From Leptoclinus maculatus (lineage: Eukaryota > Chordata > Actinopteri > Perciformes > Stichaeidae): a stretch of DNA of 64,000 nt. A program made the position numbers and the translations under genes. The stretch covers positions 1,948,611 to 2,012,610 of the forward strand of contig JAVDOI010000020.1 of the NCBI GenBank assembly GCA_032191485.1, given 5' to 3'. Positions 36,170 to 64,000 of the stretch are shown in pieces. The notes under the pieces are model-generated. The model had not been told where the DNA came from. It was given only the letters and a program-made list of their open reading frames with translations, and made no database searches. Each line of letters opens with the position of its first letter. Positions within the stretch are counted from its first letter, which is position 1.

Positions 36170-37290
36170 GTGAACGAGAGAAGACACCAACACAACACAC
36201 AGCAGCCGCACGCGTCTCGCCATTGTGGCGCGTCACACGTTGATTTCTCTTGCCTCGTCCACTCTGCCGCCTCGGAGAAAACTGTGTGAGCAATGTCGCA
36301 CAATACAGTTAATTATACTAACAAATAAATAAATGTCCCTTTGCTGGGAAACACCTGCGCGTGTATGTGTAACTAAATGCAATTTTGCAAGACGTTCACC
36401 GGCTATTCTATAGGCTCGTGGGCTGTACAGCATGAAGAGCGCCGCGTCAATCAAGTTACAATACACATTTAACTCGAAATTATTATTTTGAGAGAGTGTG
36501 TCTGTGCGCCGATAGGACTCACCACTCCTGTTGATTCGGAGTTGATGTCCCGCTATATTCCATTAGCTACGTAGATTTGCTGATAAGCAAGGGGACCTTT
36601 AAATGGGAGTATACAGTATAGGATTTGGCGTGGCGCTCTGCCCATGTCGAGAGAAGCGCACGTACACAGTCTGATCTGGTACTGGACCTGGTACTGGACC
36701 TAGTACTGGACCTGGTACTGGACCTGGTACTGGTTCCGTGGAGCCGGAGAAATGACTAGTAACCATGGCTACCGATGATGTAGCAAAGATAAAAGGGCAT
36801 CACATCAGTCATGCACGAGGTAAACCTTGCTGCACGAGCTACATTGGTTTGCAGCTCTCGCGGTGTAAGACATGGATGAAAGCAAATACAGACCGACAGC
36901 TGAAATTCAATGAAGGGCAGGCAGTAGTGTCTCTGTCCTACCTGACTACCACTGCGGAGCGGACCCGAGCCGACGGCTTGCTGGATTATTTCTTCCTTTT
37001 ATTGCTCTGCTTGGGCAGCGAACAGCGACACCGGACCGTGGTCTGCAGCCGTATGGAAATGTTTCCGAGGGAGAGGAGTCTCCGGCCGGCTGTCAAAGAC
37101 GAAATGTCGGTAATACCTCCTCCCAGCAGCAGAGCGTTTACTGAACATTCGCTCGGTCTGACCGTAAAGCAGTGACGGTAGGGGGAGACTGCTGCTAATA
37201 AATACTGCTAGTAAACATAGCAGGGACGGTTCCTCTCGCGAGAACGCGTGACCAGTAGGTTACTACGGAAATGCCGGTGGTGCCAAATAT
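36170..37290. promoter_or_regulatory. CpG-rich promoter-like block with TCTCGCGAGA
   Basis: CpG density is clearly higher than in the flanks, notably at 36190-36280 and 36930-37270. A perfect palindromic TCTCGCGAGA lies at 37234-37243; this element is known from vertebrate CpG-island promoters (bound by BANP and also linked to ZBTB33). On the - strand a good donor, GTAGTCAG|GTAGGA, occurs at 36942/36941, so a non-coding first exon at about 36942-37230 reading towards ache is possible. The only gene in that direction is ache; no + strand gene follows. The function is inferred. Confidence 0.4.
36676..36733 (+). repeat. 12-bp minisatellite CTGGTACTGGAC, about 4.8 copies
   Basis: Consecutive 12-base units start at 36676. 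The third has CTAGTACTGGAC, and the last is partial. Confidence 0.92.
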
Positions 37291-38545
37291 CCCCAAGCTA
37301 TGCGGTGTGACAACTAACTGTCATCCACTGACTGTGATAAACACATAAAGACACATTGTGTCCCCCGTAGAATAGTTATAAGGCATTAAGTACAAATGAC
37401 TGCTGGCAGAGCACGAAACAGCTTCAAAGGTCAGTCAATAAAATAAAAAATAAAAAAGTGCTGTATAGTGTTTCACGTGCAGTTCTGAAAAAACAAATGT
37501 ATAACCACTACCACCACTATTATCCCCCATAAAACAGCTTTATATTAATTAATTCACTTAATTATCACAAGTATCATGTGTAAGCAGGTTATAAAAACAA
37601 TACAACCCAGTCAGTAATGTTAATAACAGGCTCTGATAATGCCACTTTAGAATTGTCTATGCCTTGATTTGTTCACTTCATGTGATAGGAAACTCTGGCA
37701 TTAGAAAATGTCATTTCCCCAGCCCACAGACTATCTGGTATATTTGGGCAGGTTAATGTCAATTCAGATAATATTCTAATTTTTTAAGAATTGTGTTTGT
37801 TTTTTCTTCCGGTATCATAGCTGTACCCATTCATGAATAACAATAAATCAAACATAAAGTGTGGCTACTGATTTGTGGGCTCTTGTACGCATTAACAGTC
37901 GTTCCCCTTGACTTGCAAAAAAGGGAAGCCTGTCTGTTATTAGTCTACTATGCCTTTATTTTACCATAGTGTGGCTTAAAGGGTGACTCCGGCAATTTTA
38001 GTATTGGCCTTCCATACAGTTGAGAGACCTCACAAAAGACAGGTTCTGAAAAGAATGGTCAAGATTGACGCAGCAGATAGACTATTAGTCCCTTTACGGA
38101 CTCCAAAAACTCTGCATCCTACATTTCCCACAATGCAATGCAGTAGTCCTTTTTTAGAGCTTCCCTCCCTGCATAAATAATACCCTTGTCACATAGATAT
38201 ACCTTTATTGTCATTGCACAATGAGATTACATTTGCAGCTCTCATATCAATGCAATAATAAATATTAAGGGAAACAAATGCAAATAAGTTAAAATAGCAA
38301 AAGAATAACATAATAAACATATAGCCCACCTGCTTCAGTAGTGTTGACATACCCTAACTCCAACCATGGCCCTGACCCCTGACCCCTGACATCAAACATA
38401 AAGCATCGGATTGGTAGAGTTTACTGGATGCCCCTGGGAGTGTGCACTGTATAAAGGTTTTTCTCAGGGAAAGACTATCAGGGCTAGGCAGGTTATATTT
38501 AACGGGTTGTACACAGTAATGAATAAGAACACACACACAGTCACA

Positions 38546-38547
<2 letters not shown>

Positions 38548-38599
<52 letters not shown>
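38548..38599 (+). repeat. (CA)26 microsatellite
   Basis: Uninterrupted CA/AC dinucleotides after a degenerate AC stretch at 38529. Confidence 0.95.
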
Positions 38600-38601
<2 letters not shown>

Positions 38602-40318
38602 TACACAGCCATGGCCGTACTTGCAAAAGGACAACTGTTGGCTTTTATTGGGACTGGAGACCACAACTGTTCTGCAAACCCCACAGGCTTTTTAGGACGG
38701 AAGTCACACTCCGACACACACCGACGTTGTCAAATCACAAATAGTTACAACACATAATGAGAAAAAAAAATCTAATAATGAATATTCAATTAAAATAATA
38801 AAAGTATATAAAAGTAAATATTTGCATACCAAATAAAGTAGGGAACAGTCATTTCAGTTGTGCAGGAAAGTAAATGTCTTGTTCATAATCTGCATGGACA
38901 GTATTTTAACAGTTGAAACACTGAGGCAGTTTAAATTCATTCTTAAATTTACTAAGAAACAGTAGCTTAATACATGAATAATGCATTGTACAAATGCAGC
39001 ATATTGTCAATCATAGTGGTGAAATTGGTGGAATTACAATTTCCGGGTCCATCATGTTACTCTATTGGGCCCAAAAGGACTTTTTCCCAATAGCTAGCAA
39101 AGTTAGAAAACTTGTTAGCGTGGAGAGTTTTATTATTTTTAACAACTTCAGTAAACAAAATGCCAGAGGAAAGTGAACAGAACAGTAGAGAAAATAGGTG
39201 TCTCGGTTTGTCCGGAATTGTCCCGATTTCAAGCTGTGTGTCCCAAGTCGTGACAAATATCTATAAAACAATAAAATGCCCTGTTTTCAACAGCCATTAT
39301 CAAATGTCCCCAGTTTTCCACCAGAATTCAAATAATAGTAATAATATAATTATTCTTACACTGACGTTAAACATGTTCTGTCCCACTCTTTCTTACCTTA
39401 TCCATTATAAAAACATGAACAATGCACTGAATTCAACACCGATTGGTCTGTATGTGTGTCAATCAATCGATGTGTCCTTGTCAAGGCTGTTGCTGTGACG
39501 CTTGTGTCAGTATGCTAGCGGTTACCTGTCATGCCGAAGAGAAAGTCAGTCTTTTCTAAAGAGCCCCAGGCTTATGCAAATGCTGCGTTCTGCACACGCA
39601 GCAAGAGACTACTAAGAGTCGTGCATGGTGGAAGTGTCGATATTAAAGATCATTAGAATGGTCAGATAGCAATATACGATAGCACACCTACGATGAGTGC
39701 ATAAGCGCAGGCATTGGGCGCATGCAACACGATGCAATATGGTCACCCTACTCCCAGAGCTATTGAGACTTGTTAGTTAGTGGTTAGCTCACCAGCTGTC
39801 ACCAAGTAGCCCTACAACTATATGAATTATGTCGCCGAGCTTCCAGAACCAAACATTTCGCAAAGACATGCAGATTTAGTTTGTCGGATCACTTTCTGCA
39901 CTGACAAAGCCCTTAAAGGTGAGGCGAATTGCAGAGTTGGTTAATTCTCTGAGTTCATCACTATAAGTGCGCCTTTCCAATTACGTGTAGTCATCTGTTA
40001 TTGTTAATCTAAAAAAAAATGACGAGTTCAGCTTAAAAGTGCAAACTGGAATCACCCTTCAAATATTCTTCAGCTCGATTGATCAACGTTTGACAGAAAA
40101 GCTTGCGAACACAAATCAGTTCTTTGGGTAGCCTAGCGCCACAACAATAACGCTTTCGTTTGTGAGCTTGAAGCAGTCTGGCTGTTCATCCCCTTTGCCT
40201 TTAACAAAATTGGTGTATTGCAGCATTCTCTGGAAAGGAGGGAAGAGGAGAGAGGGAAGGAAAGAGTAGATGAGGAGAAGAGGGGAGATAAGACACGGAG
40301 GAGAGGAGGTACTGCAGC

Positions 40319-40319
<1 letters not shown>

Positions 40320-40375
<56 letters not shown>
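40320..40375 (+). repeat. (AG)n microsatellite in a purine-rich block
   Basis: AG repeat with one AAAG interruption, at the end of a purine-rich stretch from 40225. An AC repeat follows at 40443-40463. Confidence 0.95.
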
Positions 40376-40379
<4 letters not shown>

Positions 40380-43144
40380 AATCAATTTAAGTGCCTCAAA
40401 TCTGACCTGTCCCACCTTTCTTCTCTCCTCAGAGTACATTAAAACACACACACACACACACACCTCATGCTGTCATGCAGTTGTAGGGGATCTGTTACAA
40501 AGGCGGAATAGGACAAACATTTTGTCTCCAACAGATGACTGATCTTCCACACCCGTTTTATTCTGTCTCACTCTTGCTTTCTTTTGGTTTTCTCTTTCTC
40601 AATTTCCCAGTATATGCATGGAGCCTCCTCCATCTAATGGAGGCTTGACTCATTGCACCATGCATCTCTGTGTTTCACTACAAATGCAAAGTCTCCTACT
40701 CATATGATTTGGTGGGTTGGACATCATTGACCACTGGCAGACAACAGCAGTACATTTTTTGTATACATTAATGTATAAAGCGATACTAGGTAAACTACCT
40801 CTGCCCTTTTGTGTCTTAGCTCTAGTTACCAGCTACCCTCCTCCAAGTGGTTGATTTTTTGACAGATCTGGTAAAAAAAATACTGCATTCTCCTTCTGCA
40901 TCTTGGCACGGAATAATCAACAAAAATATCTTAGATTTTGTGGTTGTTTTTCTTGAAATTCAGTGTTACAGCTGTTTTTCTGTTGTATTGTACATTTTTG
41001 TCTCTTGATCTAAATAGGACTTGCTGGTAAAATAAAGGTAAAATAAATAAATAAATAAATTTCCATAGTTTCATACTTGCCTTGTTATAGTCTACAATTG
41101 TCATAAAACATTAGAAACACCTTCCACTATTATACAACACTTCCTTTTTTTCCATTTAGCAGAAAAAGCAGTCCAACTACCTGCAGTCTAACGATGTAGA
41201 CGCGACATCTGCAATGACTGAGTTATTACCCTGACTAAATGCATTGCTGCCACATACGGTCAACCCTGGGAAGTGGCCAACGACAAGTGTGCATAAGTTG
41301 GCAATGAAGAACCATCAAAAAGTGCACAGTTTGGCTGTTTCCCAATGGACATAAACTACTTTCACTGAGTAGCTGCTCCTCTCTGATTAAGGCTGCGTTA
41401 GAACTGAAGCCAGCAGTACGAAGATTTGTCATTGTGAACACACACACATATGAATTTGCAGCCGGTTCCTCCTCCCCTGTCGAATTAATCTCATTCTGTC
41501 CCTCTCTTCTTCTTCTTCCTCTTCTTCTTCTTTATCCCCATCCCTCTCTCTCCCTCTCGTTCTCTCCATTACAGTGTCTGTCTCAGCATAATGGCAAACA
41601 GCTCTCAGAGAATTAAGAAGGAGTCATTGCAGCGCCACTGGTTGTATATTACATAATCAATATGGTCTGCCCTAAAACTGCAGACACTGTTCACTGTCAT
41701 CCACGCTGCTGCACGCAACAATCCATCCATCTGCTAAAAGGCCGAACCATACATTTATCTAGTGGAGTAGAAACTGGATCCATCCGTTTTATGTCTTTAC
41801 TTTTAATTGCTGTGAAGACACATTGTAAACCCATAACCTGGCAGTGTTCACACTTAAATATGAAATACATGAAACATGAGTTACAACGAAGCTTTGAATA
41901 TATATATTTTTTTTTTCTGGGGTTATTTTGTTTTGTTTGCAATAAGTAGTGACAGTGAAGCCATGGTCGGGGTTAGTAGGAGCAGTTACTGTAAATGTTC
42001 TTTGCACTTGAAGAATGTTGACATAAAAGTTGTAATTTTTGTGGTGATTTTACAGAATATTTGTGTCATCAAACCAGCTAAAGTAGGAAGATGATGTCCC
42101 CATTCTTAATCACGAGGCTAGCCCAGATGTGACGTCAGGACTTAAAGCTGCTCAATATATGGAATTCGGCTCTCAACGTGGAGATGGCTAAGCTGGCGGC
42201 CAGTAGCTAATGATGCTAACAGCACAAACAGCGCAACAGTGAAGACAGCGCTAACAGTGTTTAGTTGAGGGGGAACTGGAGGGCGGGCACTACGCTTCCA
42301 CGACCGTGCCTTTGGTCGGGGCGACGTTATCAGCTGTTATCAGCTGGATAAGCGCGGCCCATTAGCTAGTTAGTGGGGCACGCTCACATGATCTAACGTG
42401 TCTCTTTACCTGTTGGTACATCTGTGCTAAGCTTTACAGCCTTTGTTGCCACTTCCGTTTTGAAGAAGGTTCATGTAGCTGGAGTACAAGTGGTACTGCT
42501 GCACACAGGGTTGATTTGAGACTGATTGAACCAATGCGTATGTGGCAAAAAAACCCAAACAATGAGCTATATATAAGGCAAAAAGCTCTGCACAATATTG
42601 GTAACTCTCAATACATGATAAAATTGAATCAGTTATAGGGAGGTTTGGTACAGTACTCCTACTCCTCAGGCAGACTGTGTCAACCTCATTCCCAAACCTC
42701 CATACAGTTTATCAAAATATGCAATCTTAATGTGCTGATAGAGGGGCTGAAACTCAGAGATAATCAGAGAGTCTGAGGCAATCCAGCTTGTAATTGTAAC
42801 ACACTTAATTATACTCTGCGTCATTTTCTCGATTATTTTTCAAAATCATCGCCACCTAAGTGACCGGCTCTCTAGAAACATGCCATGTATATGTGCGCTC
42901 TTACACCAGAGCATTAGTTATGTCTTGATAGCGCACCACGGTCGAGGGTGCACTGCTTTTAAAGGCAATGAGAACATTTAATTTTATCGACCATGATTGA
43001 TGTCAGCCCCCACAATGTCCATCGTTAATGTATCCCCGCTACACCACCCTATTACCAGCTGTGTGATGTATCTTTGGCCACAAATATACCAAGGACAGTG
43101 TGCTCCTTAGTGTCCTATAACTATATATCCCTTTGGCGACATTA

Positions 43145-43350
43145 CCACGACATTAAACCACAACCCGTTTTCCCTCCCAACTCATTAAATACCGGCACTT
43201 GGTGAGTGCCCTTTGGCGTCTGATACCGCCGCACCGAGGCACCTATTAGCTTCTGTATGAGACGCACCGGAATTTCAACTAACTCCAATGTAAGTCTTTC
43301 CACCGACGCAAGACGGGCACCTAGAGTGTAGGTATTTGATAAGTCGGGAG
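43145..43350 (+). repeat. dispersed repeat D, copy 1
   Basis: GGTGAGTGCCCTTTGGCGTC, GAGACGCACCGGAATTTCAA and GACGGGCACCTAGAGTGTAG are related to the copy at 46695-46870. The two have diverged considerably. Confidence 0.55.
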
Positions 43351-43600
43351 CAGGAATGTATTGACCACCAGGATGGTAAGTATGTAGAGGCAGGGAGCAA
43401 GGACTAGGTGTTCATGTTTGAGCGTACTGTGCCCTGGGAAGATCAAGATCGAGGAGCCCCATGGGAGAGGCAAGAGAGTTAAATATCAGATGTTGTAGAG
43501 CAGTGTTAGAGGCAGTGATGAAGAGCTTGCATACTCACAGAGACGGTAAGCAGAGGCCTTGCTTGCCACTCCTCTGCAGAGCAGTCAGGCAGCTGCACAT

Positions 43601-43601
<1 letters not shown>

Positions 43602-43638
<37 letters not shown>
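43602..43638 (+). repeat. G37 homopolymer
   Basis: Thirty-seven consecutive G bases. The true length is uncertain because such runs are hard to sequence. Confidence 0.85.
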
Positions 43639-43640
<2 letters not shown>

Positions 43641-43884
43641 AAGAGGCTGCTGACACTGACAGAGACTCCAGATGGCTGTGGATCAGAAGGAATGATCCAT
43701 TAGGTAGTGCTGCTCTCAAACCAGGCAGGATCTTATCAAACTTGGGGCCTGTTTCAATGAATTTGTAACTGCAGTTTGCAATATGACATCATTTCTAATA
43801 ATGATACTAATTTCTTCTATATCTTTATTATGTGAGCGACAATCACTTCTGAAAAATGGTGCTGCATCTGTTTTTTTGTCGCCT

Positions 43885-43975
43885 CAACATAACCGAGTAG
43901 TTTTGTTGCCTAAACCCAACTAATTAGTTTTGTTACCTAAACCTAACCAAGTACTCCTGTTGCCTAAACATAACT
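43885..43975 (+). repeat. degenerate tandem repeat GTTGCCTAAACC(T)AAC, 3 units
   Basis: Three roughly 30-base units, each with TTTTGTTGCCTAAACCCAAC or a close variant. A fish dispersed repeat by general recognition. Confidence 0.7.
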
Positions 43976-46694
43976 TTTTAATTAGTTTGAATTCACAACG
44001 ATGACCACGTGTTTTAAACTGTGGCCGTTATGGAGCTCCATTGTTTGACCGATGAGGCTACCCAGTGTGTTAAAACGTGACACCAAGCGTCCATACAGTA
44101 TGGGACAAGTAGGGAATGAGAACGGGTTGGATCCACATAGGAGGCTGCGGAAAGCGATGACTCTGCCTCGGTCGCCTGTCGAGGTTGTTGAAAGACTTGA
44201 AACCTGTGACGAGCTCAGGTTACATCACTGATGATGTGTCCCAGAGTACAAAAGGCTGCATCTTAGAGCCACCTATTTGTAATAGAAATAAAAAGTCAAT
44301 AGCATAGACGGATCAGTGAATATAGGAATATAAAGAAATAAACAGTTCTACAGAGAGGTTTTTATCCAGTATGCCAGAGAAATCTGAACGGGTTAGACAT
44401 GTGCACAGATGAGATCCATAAAGACAGAACAGGTCTACATCCAGAGGGCAGTGAAAGAGCTTTCTCAGGCTAATCTCTAATGGCGTTAAGCAGGCTGTGT
44501 GTGCTGCTGAATCAAACCTATTATCTAATTGCTACTGCAGCAACACCGACTGGGCATAACCCATCAATCTCCCCCTCCCTCCTCCTCTCTCTCTCTCCCT
44601 CCCATATCTGCTGTGTAATTACTTTTTTTTTGCTCTGTCCATCACTCACTGCTTACTAAGACTCCCTGTACATACAATATTGGCTTTGTGCACATTACCA
44701 GGGTTAAGATTTTTGTCACTTTTCCTCCTATCACTATTTTCTTTCTTTCTTTTCTATTTTACACGTTAATATTTTCAGAATGCTTCCAACATTTGATAAA
44801 TCAGACCCCAGATAACTTGTTTCACCTTCTCCCCAAGGCATTAGTTGAGATACATATTGATTAGAAAATATGAATACATTGTTTTTGCTATCGATTTCAT
44901 AAATTAACCTGAACAAATTGCCATGAATTTTGCTACCGGTTCTGGTATTATGGAGTGCCGCAGTTCTGCATGTGGTTTGTCCATGTGGTGTTGCCGTACT
45001 CCAATAAACGCAGTTGCTCGACTCTGCACAGCAGACGACGGGTTGGTTGATTTATTGTCATTGAATTATGACTTTATTCTCATGATATGACTTTTTTCTC
45101 ATAATATTAGGACCTCTCAGAGAACACAGAGATGTGGGATATGTTTTCAATGTGCACAAAGTTTTAAACATGAGCAGGAGTCTTGCTGAAACACATATGA
45201 GCTATTAAATTCAGGTGGGGGTCATAAATCAATTCAAATCAATTCATCCATTATTGAGGTAAATAGGGGCCACATGCACATTTAAAGAGGTTAAAACACA
45301 CAGAGGAGGGAAGAGTAAATGCCTACATGTGTGTTGACTCAGCAGAGAGGACATTCAATGGGAAAAGCTGATTGATGAAAACATAGACATATATTTAATA
45401 CTGTATAAATGCCTTTCATATTAGATTCAATGTTAGAAGTAGGCTACAATTATCAGAACAATACAAACATTCAGTCTCCCTCATGTGGCTCAAAAGTGTA
45501 CTGCTGGAAGATCTGTTAAATTAAAGACTATAGAAGGAATTCTGCAAATGGATTTGAGATAGGAAGTAAGATACTTTTATGTGATAAAGTAGCTGATGCA
45601 AACATGTTTAAAGTTGAATGGAGCATACGGCTAAAATCTCTGTACGATCTGTCGATATCTTTTCAAAAACAAGATAAAGCAGCAAAAAAATACAGTGGTA
45701 TTAAAAATAAATGAATAGTCTAAATATATCCACTTCACATTTCTGCCTTTCAGTCACACAGACATTTTTAGCATCCATTCAAACCACCAGAGAGAAATGT
45801 GCTGTTTTTTCTTCTCCTCCTCCATTCAAAGTGTTTCAGAGTCTCTTTATTATAGTTCTTCAGCCATGTGGACAGACAGCATCTGTGGCCTGGCTGCGAG
45901 GCTCACTGAGTGCATCTTTGCAACAATAGAAACATTCTCAGTGCGTTTACAGCGCTGTGCAGGGCTGGAAGTAACAAATGGCATTCACTGTTACTGTTAC
46001 TTCCCCACATTTAGTTTGATTGATGTCAGCTTTTGCTTTTACTAACTGCATTTAACCATGTAGTAAGTGGCCTATTTTTTAAAGGACCATTGCATGTACT
46101 TGTTGGCCTCTCATATATAATAAATCACTTTTTACATGAGGCTTGCACCATGTTGTGATAACATAACTTCAACAAAATACATCATATTCCCTGTGATGGA
46201 TGACCTCACACAAAGTGAGTTTCAAGTCTCTGCAAGACTATTCCAATATATATTTTATTCTATACTTCATTTGTATTCAATCAATTTCACATGTAGACAT
46301 TAAATTAATTTAAGATTAAATTATGCAGTTGCCAAAGGGTGGTCAAGTATTCTTTGTTTTATAAGTTAACCATCTGTTGCCCTCTTTGAGAACCCTTTCC
46401 TCACTTCACAGCAGTGATGGGAAGCTCCATTGAAACAAGGCTACAGTGACCCTCAGTGGCTTCACACTGACAGTACACACTCTATACTGCACGTTTCATC
46501 TGTCACTGTAGTCTAGAATGGTTAAGACATTTTGTCCATGTTGGCTTAAAGGGTCAAATCACGAAAACTCACTTTTTCAGTGCTTGTGCACATACATTTG
46601 GGTCTGGAGTGCCTACCAACCCACAAACGGTGAAATAAGACAACCCAGTCAGTTTTTTCAGAACACGTGATTCAACAAGCCATTCAGATTTGGC

Positions 46695-46870
46695 TCCCCT
46701 TCCGGCTGGTCAAATACTGACGCTTGGTCAGTGAGCCTCAGTGTTTGATACAGATGCTTTGAGGCACCCTTTGGCATCTGTATTAGACGCACCAGGCTTG
46801 GAACTATCTCCAGCGTAAACCCATCCATTTTATAGACGGTAAGAGCACCTGATGTAGTATATTAGGTGCC
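46695..46870 (+). repeat. dispersed repeat D, copy 2
   Basis: GCTTGGTCAGTGAGCCTCAG, CACCCTTTGGCATCTGTATT and AGACGCACCAGGCTTGGAAC resemble the copy at 43145. Confidence 0.55.
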
Positions 46871-47139
46871 ATATTCCACTTATGGTGGGTGGGTCAAAAA
46901 AACTGCAGTTCATGTTCCGTATGAAACTAAAAGTCATTGCTGATTTATCTTGTCATGTGACATTTCATTAATCATTATCAAGACCTATGATGGGAAGAAA
47001 CTCAAGGAGCCTTTTTATACAAGGAACTTTTTATTTACATCATGCATAAAATATTAGGGACAATATGATAAATAAAAACTAATCCCTAGTTCAGTAGGGT
47101 CCAAGGACAGAGGATGTCGTATGCTCTACAGACTGCAAA

Positions 47140-47215
47140 GCCCTCTGAGGCAAATTGTGATTTGTGATATTGGGCTGTACAAATAAAATGTAATTGAATA
47201 AAATTGAATAGATTA
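47140..47215 (+). repeat. dispersed repeat tail (CCTCTGAGGCAAATTGTGAT type)
   Basis: CCTCTGAGGCAAATTGTGAT followed by TTGTGATATTGGGCTGTACA and an AATTGAATAAAATTGAAT tail; same family as the reverse copy at 14385. Confidence 0.6.
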
Positions 47216-47732
47216 GACCAGAGCCTAAAAGAATAGTGAATATTGGACTTAGACGTTGTATTTTTCCAATGGCAATGTGCCTTCTACATCCGCTGTGGTT
47301 CTGTAATATAAATGTCAACACATTACAACATGCATGGTACTCCTCTTGTTACTAGTGTTCGAGCATTATTCCGACATTAAAACAACAACTTGACAATATT
47401 TTATGGCAAGAAACATTTAAATGGGGATATTTGCAATTTCAGTCCATACAGTAATTTCTATTATGTAAAAAGAGAGATATTCTTTTCACATCATAATCAA
47501 GGAATCATAAATAGATGTATTGCATTTTGACTATTAACATTTACCCTGCTGCCATTTAAAAAGAAATGAAAAAAGTGCTGTTAACACCTGAAAGCAAGAG
47601 GTATAAATATTGATATATTTAAATATTTTAAAAAAGAAAGATGCATGAGCAAGTGTCAAAGTCAGTTTGACAAAAGAGCTGAGGCTTTGTCCATAATGAT
47701 GCAGAGTTAAGGCTCAGTATTCATTGCACTGG

Positions 47733-64000
<16,268 letters not shown>

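Larger units (their letters stand above)
22712..36170. other. repeat-rich DNA between ache start exon and CpG-rich block
   Basis: No coding exon was found in about 13.5 kb on either strand. It holds microsatellites, dispersed repeats, a foldback at 25223-25355, a hairpin at 27773-27818, a fish dispersed repeat at about 28220-28450 (TTTTCTCGACAACTGTTCAT, CGACTTCACATTTGGCG) and a repeat at 31730-31870 (ATCGCAATATATTGAATTGT). If the CpG-rich block at 36.2-37.3 kb is the ache promoter, this is its first intron; otherwise it is intergenic. Confidence 0.5.
37291..47732. other. gene-free repeat-rich DNA between CpG block and mucin end
   Basis: No convincing coding exon. Contents: fish dispersed-repeat text at 37975-38165 (GGGTGACTCCGGCAATTTTA) and 38185-38260; microsatellites; a LINE-type tail at 40985-41060 ending TAAAATAAAGGTAAAATAAA; a gene-like CpG-rich stretch at 42100-42420 without usable ORFs; TE tails at 47140-47215. 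The 3' UTR of the mucin probably covers 47732 down to about 47030, where TTTATT (AATAAA on the - strand) occurs. Confidence 0.5.

Noticed and set aside
36765..37175. 136-codon + strand ORF in the CpG-rich block
   Set aside because: No recognisable family; more likely chance openness in GC-rich promoter DNA. It could be revisited if transcripts are found.

Overview
The window looks like teleost fish nuclear DNA, probably a perciform-type genome. It has intron-split vertebrate genes with GT/AG junctions, many CA/GT microsatellites, several interspersed repeats of kinds common in spiny-rayed fish, and a BEL/Pao retrotransposon. Nothing bacterial, viral or CRISPR-like was seen. The species call is inference; the gene structures are read directly.

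Layout: (1) 1-4037, the 3' part of a BEL/Pao LTR retrotransposon on the + strand, with a broken reverse transcriptase and a probable 3' LTR. (2) 4038-15552, gene-free DNA made of repeat fragments, microsatellites and a purine-rich block. (3) 15553-22673, acetylcholinesterase (ache) on the - strand, rebuilt from eight coding exons whose phases all agree into one 622-residue frame with catalytic triad, peripheral site and C-terminal T peptide. (4) 22674-36941, repeat-rich DNA that may be a long first intron of ache, ending at a CpG-rich promoter-like block (36170-37290) with a perfect TCTCGCGAGA element. (5) 37291-47732, gene-free repeat-rich DNA. (6) 47733-64000 and beyond, a large transmembrane mucin gene on the - strand: a giant Ser/Thr-rich exon carrying about 20 nearly identical 480-bp (160-residue) repeats, then an EGF-like module, a SEA domain, a second Cys-rich EGF-like module, a membrane span and a short cytoplasmic tail ending in a PDZ-ligand-like -T-D-I.

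The pairing of ache with an EGF-SEA-EGF-TM mucin matches the human 7q22 arrangement (ACHE next to MUC3A/MUC12/MUC17), so the mucin is best read as the fish MUC3/12/17-type membrane mucin. Its N-terminus lies beyond the right edge.

The most interesting features are the extreme homogeneity of the 480-bp mucin array (about seven variant positions in 9.6 kb, one of them shared by two units exactly six units apart), an in-frame two-exon cassette inside the SEA domain next to an atypical cleavage site, a (TG)n tract just after a weak mucin splice donor, and a Tyr-to-Phe change in the ache peripheral site.
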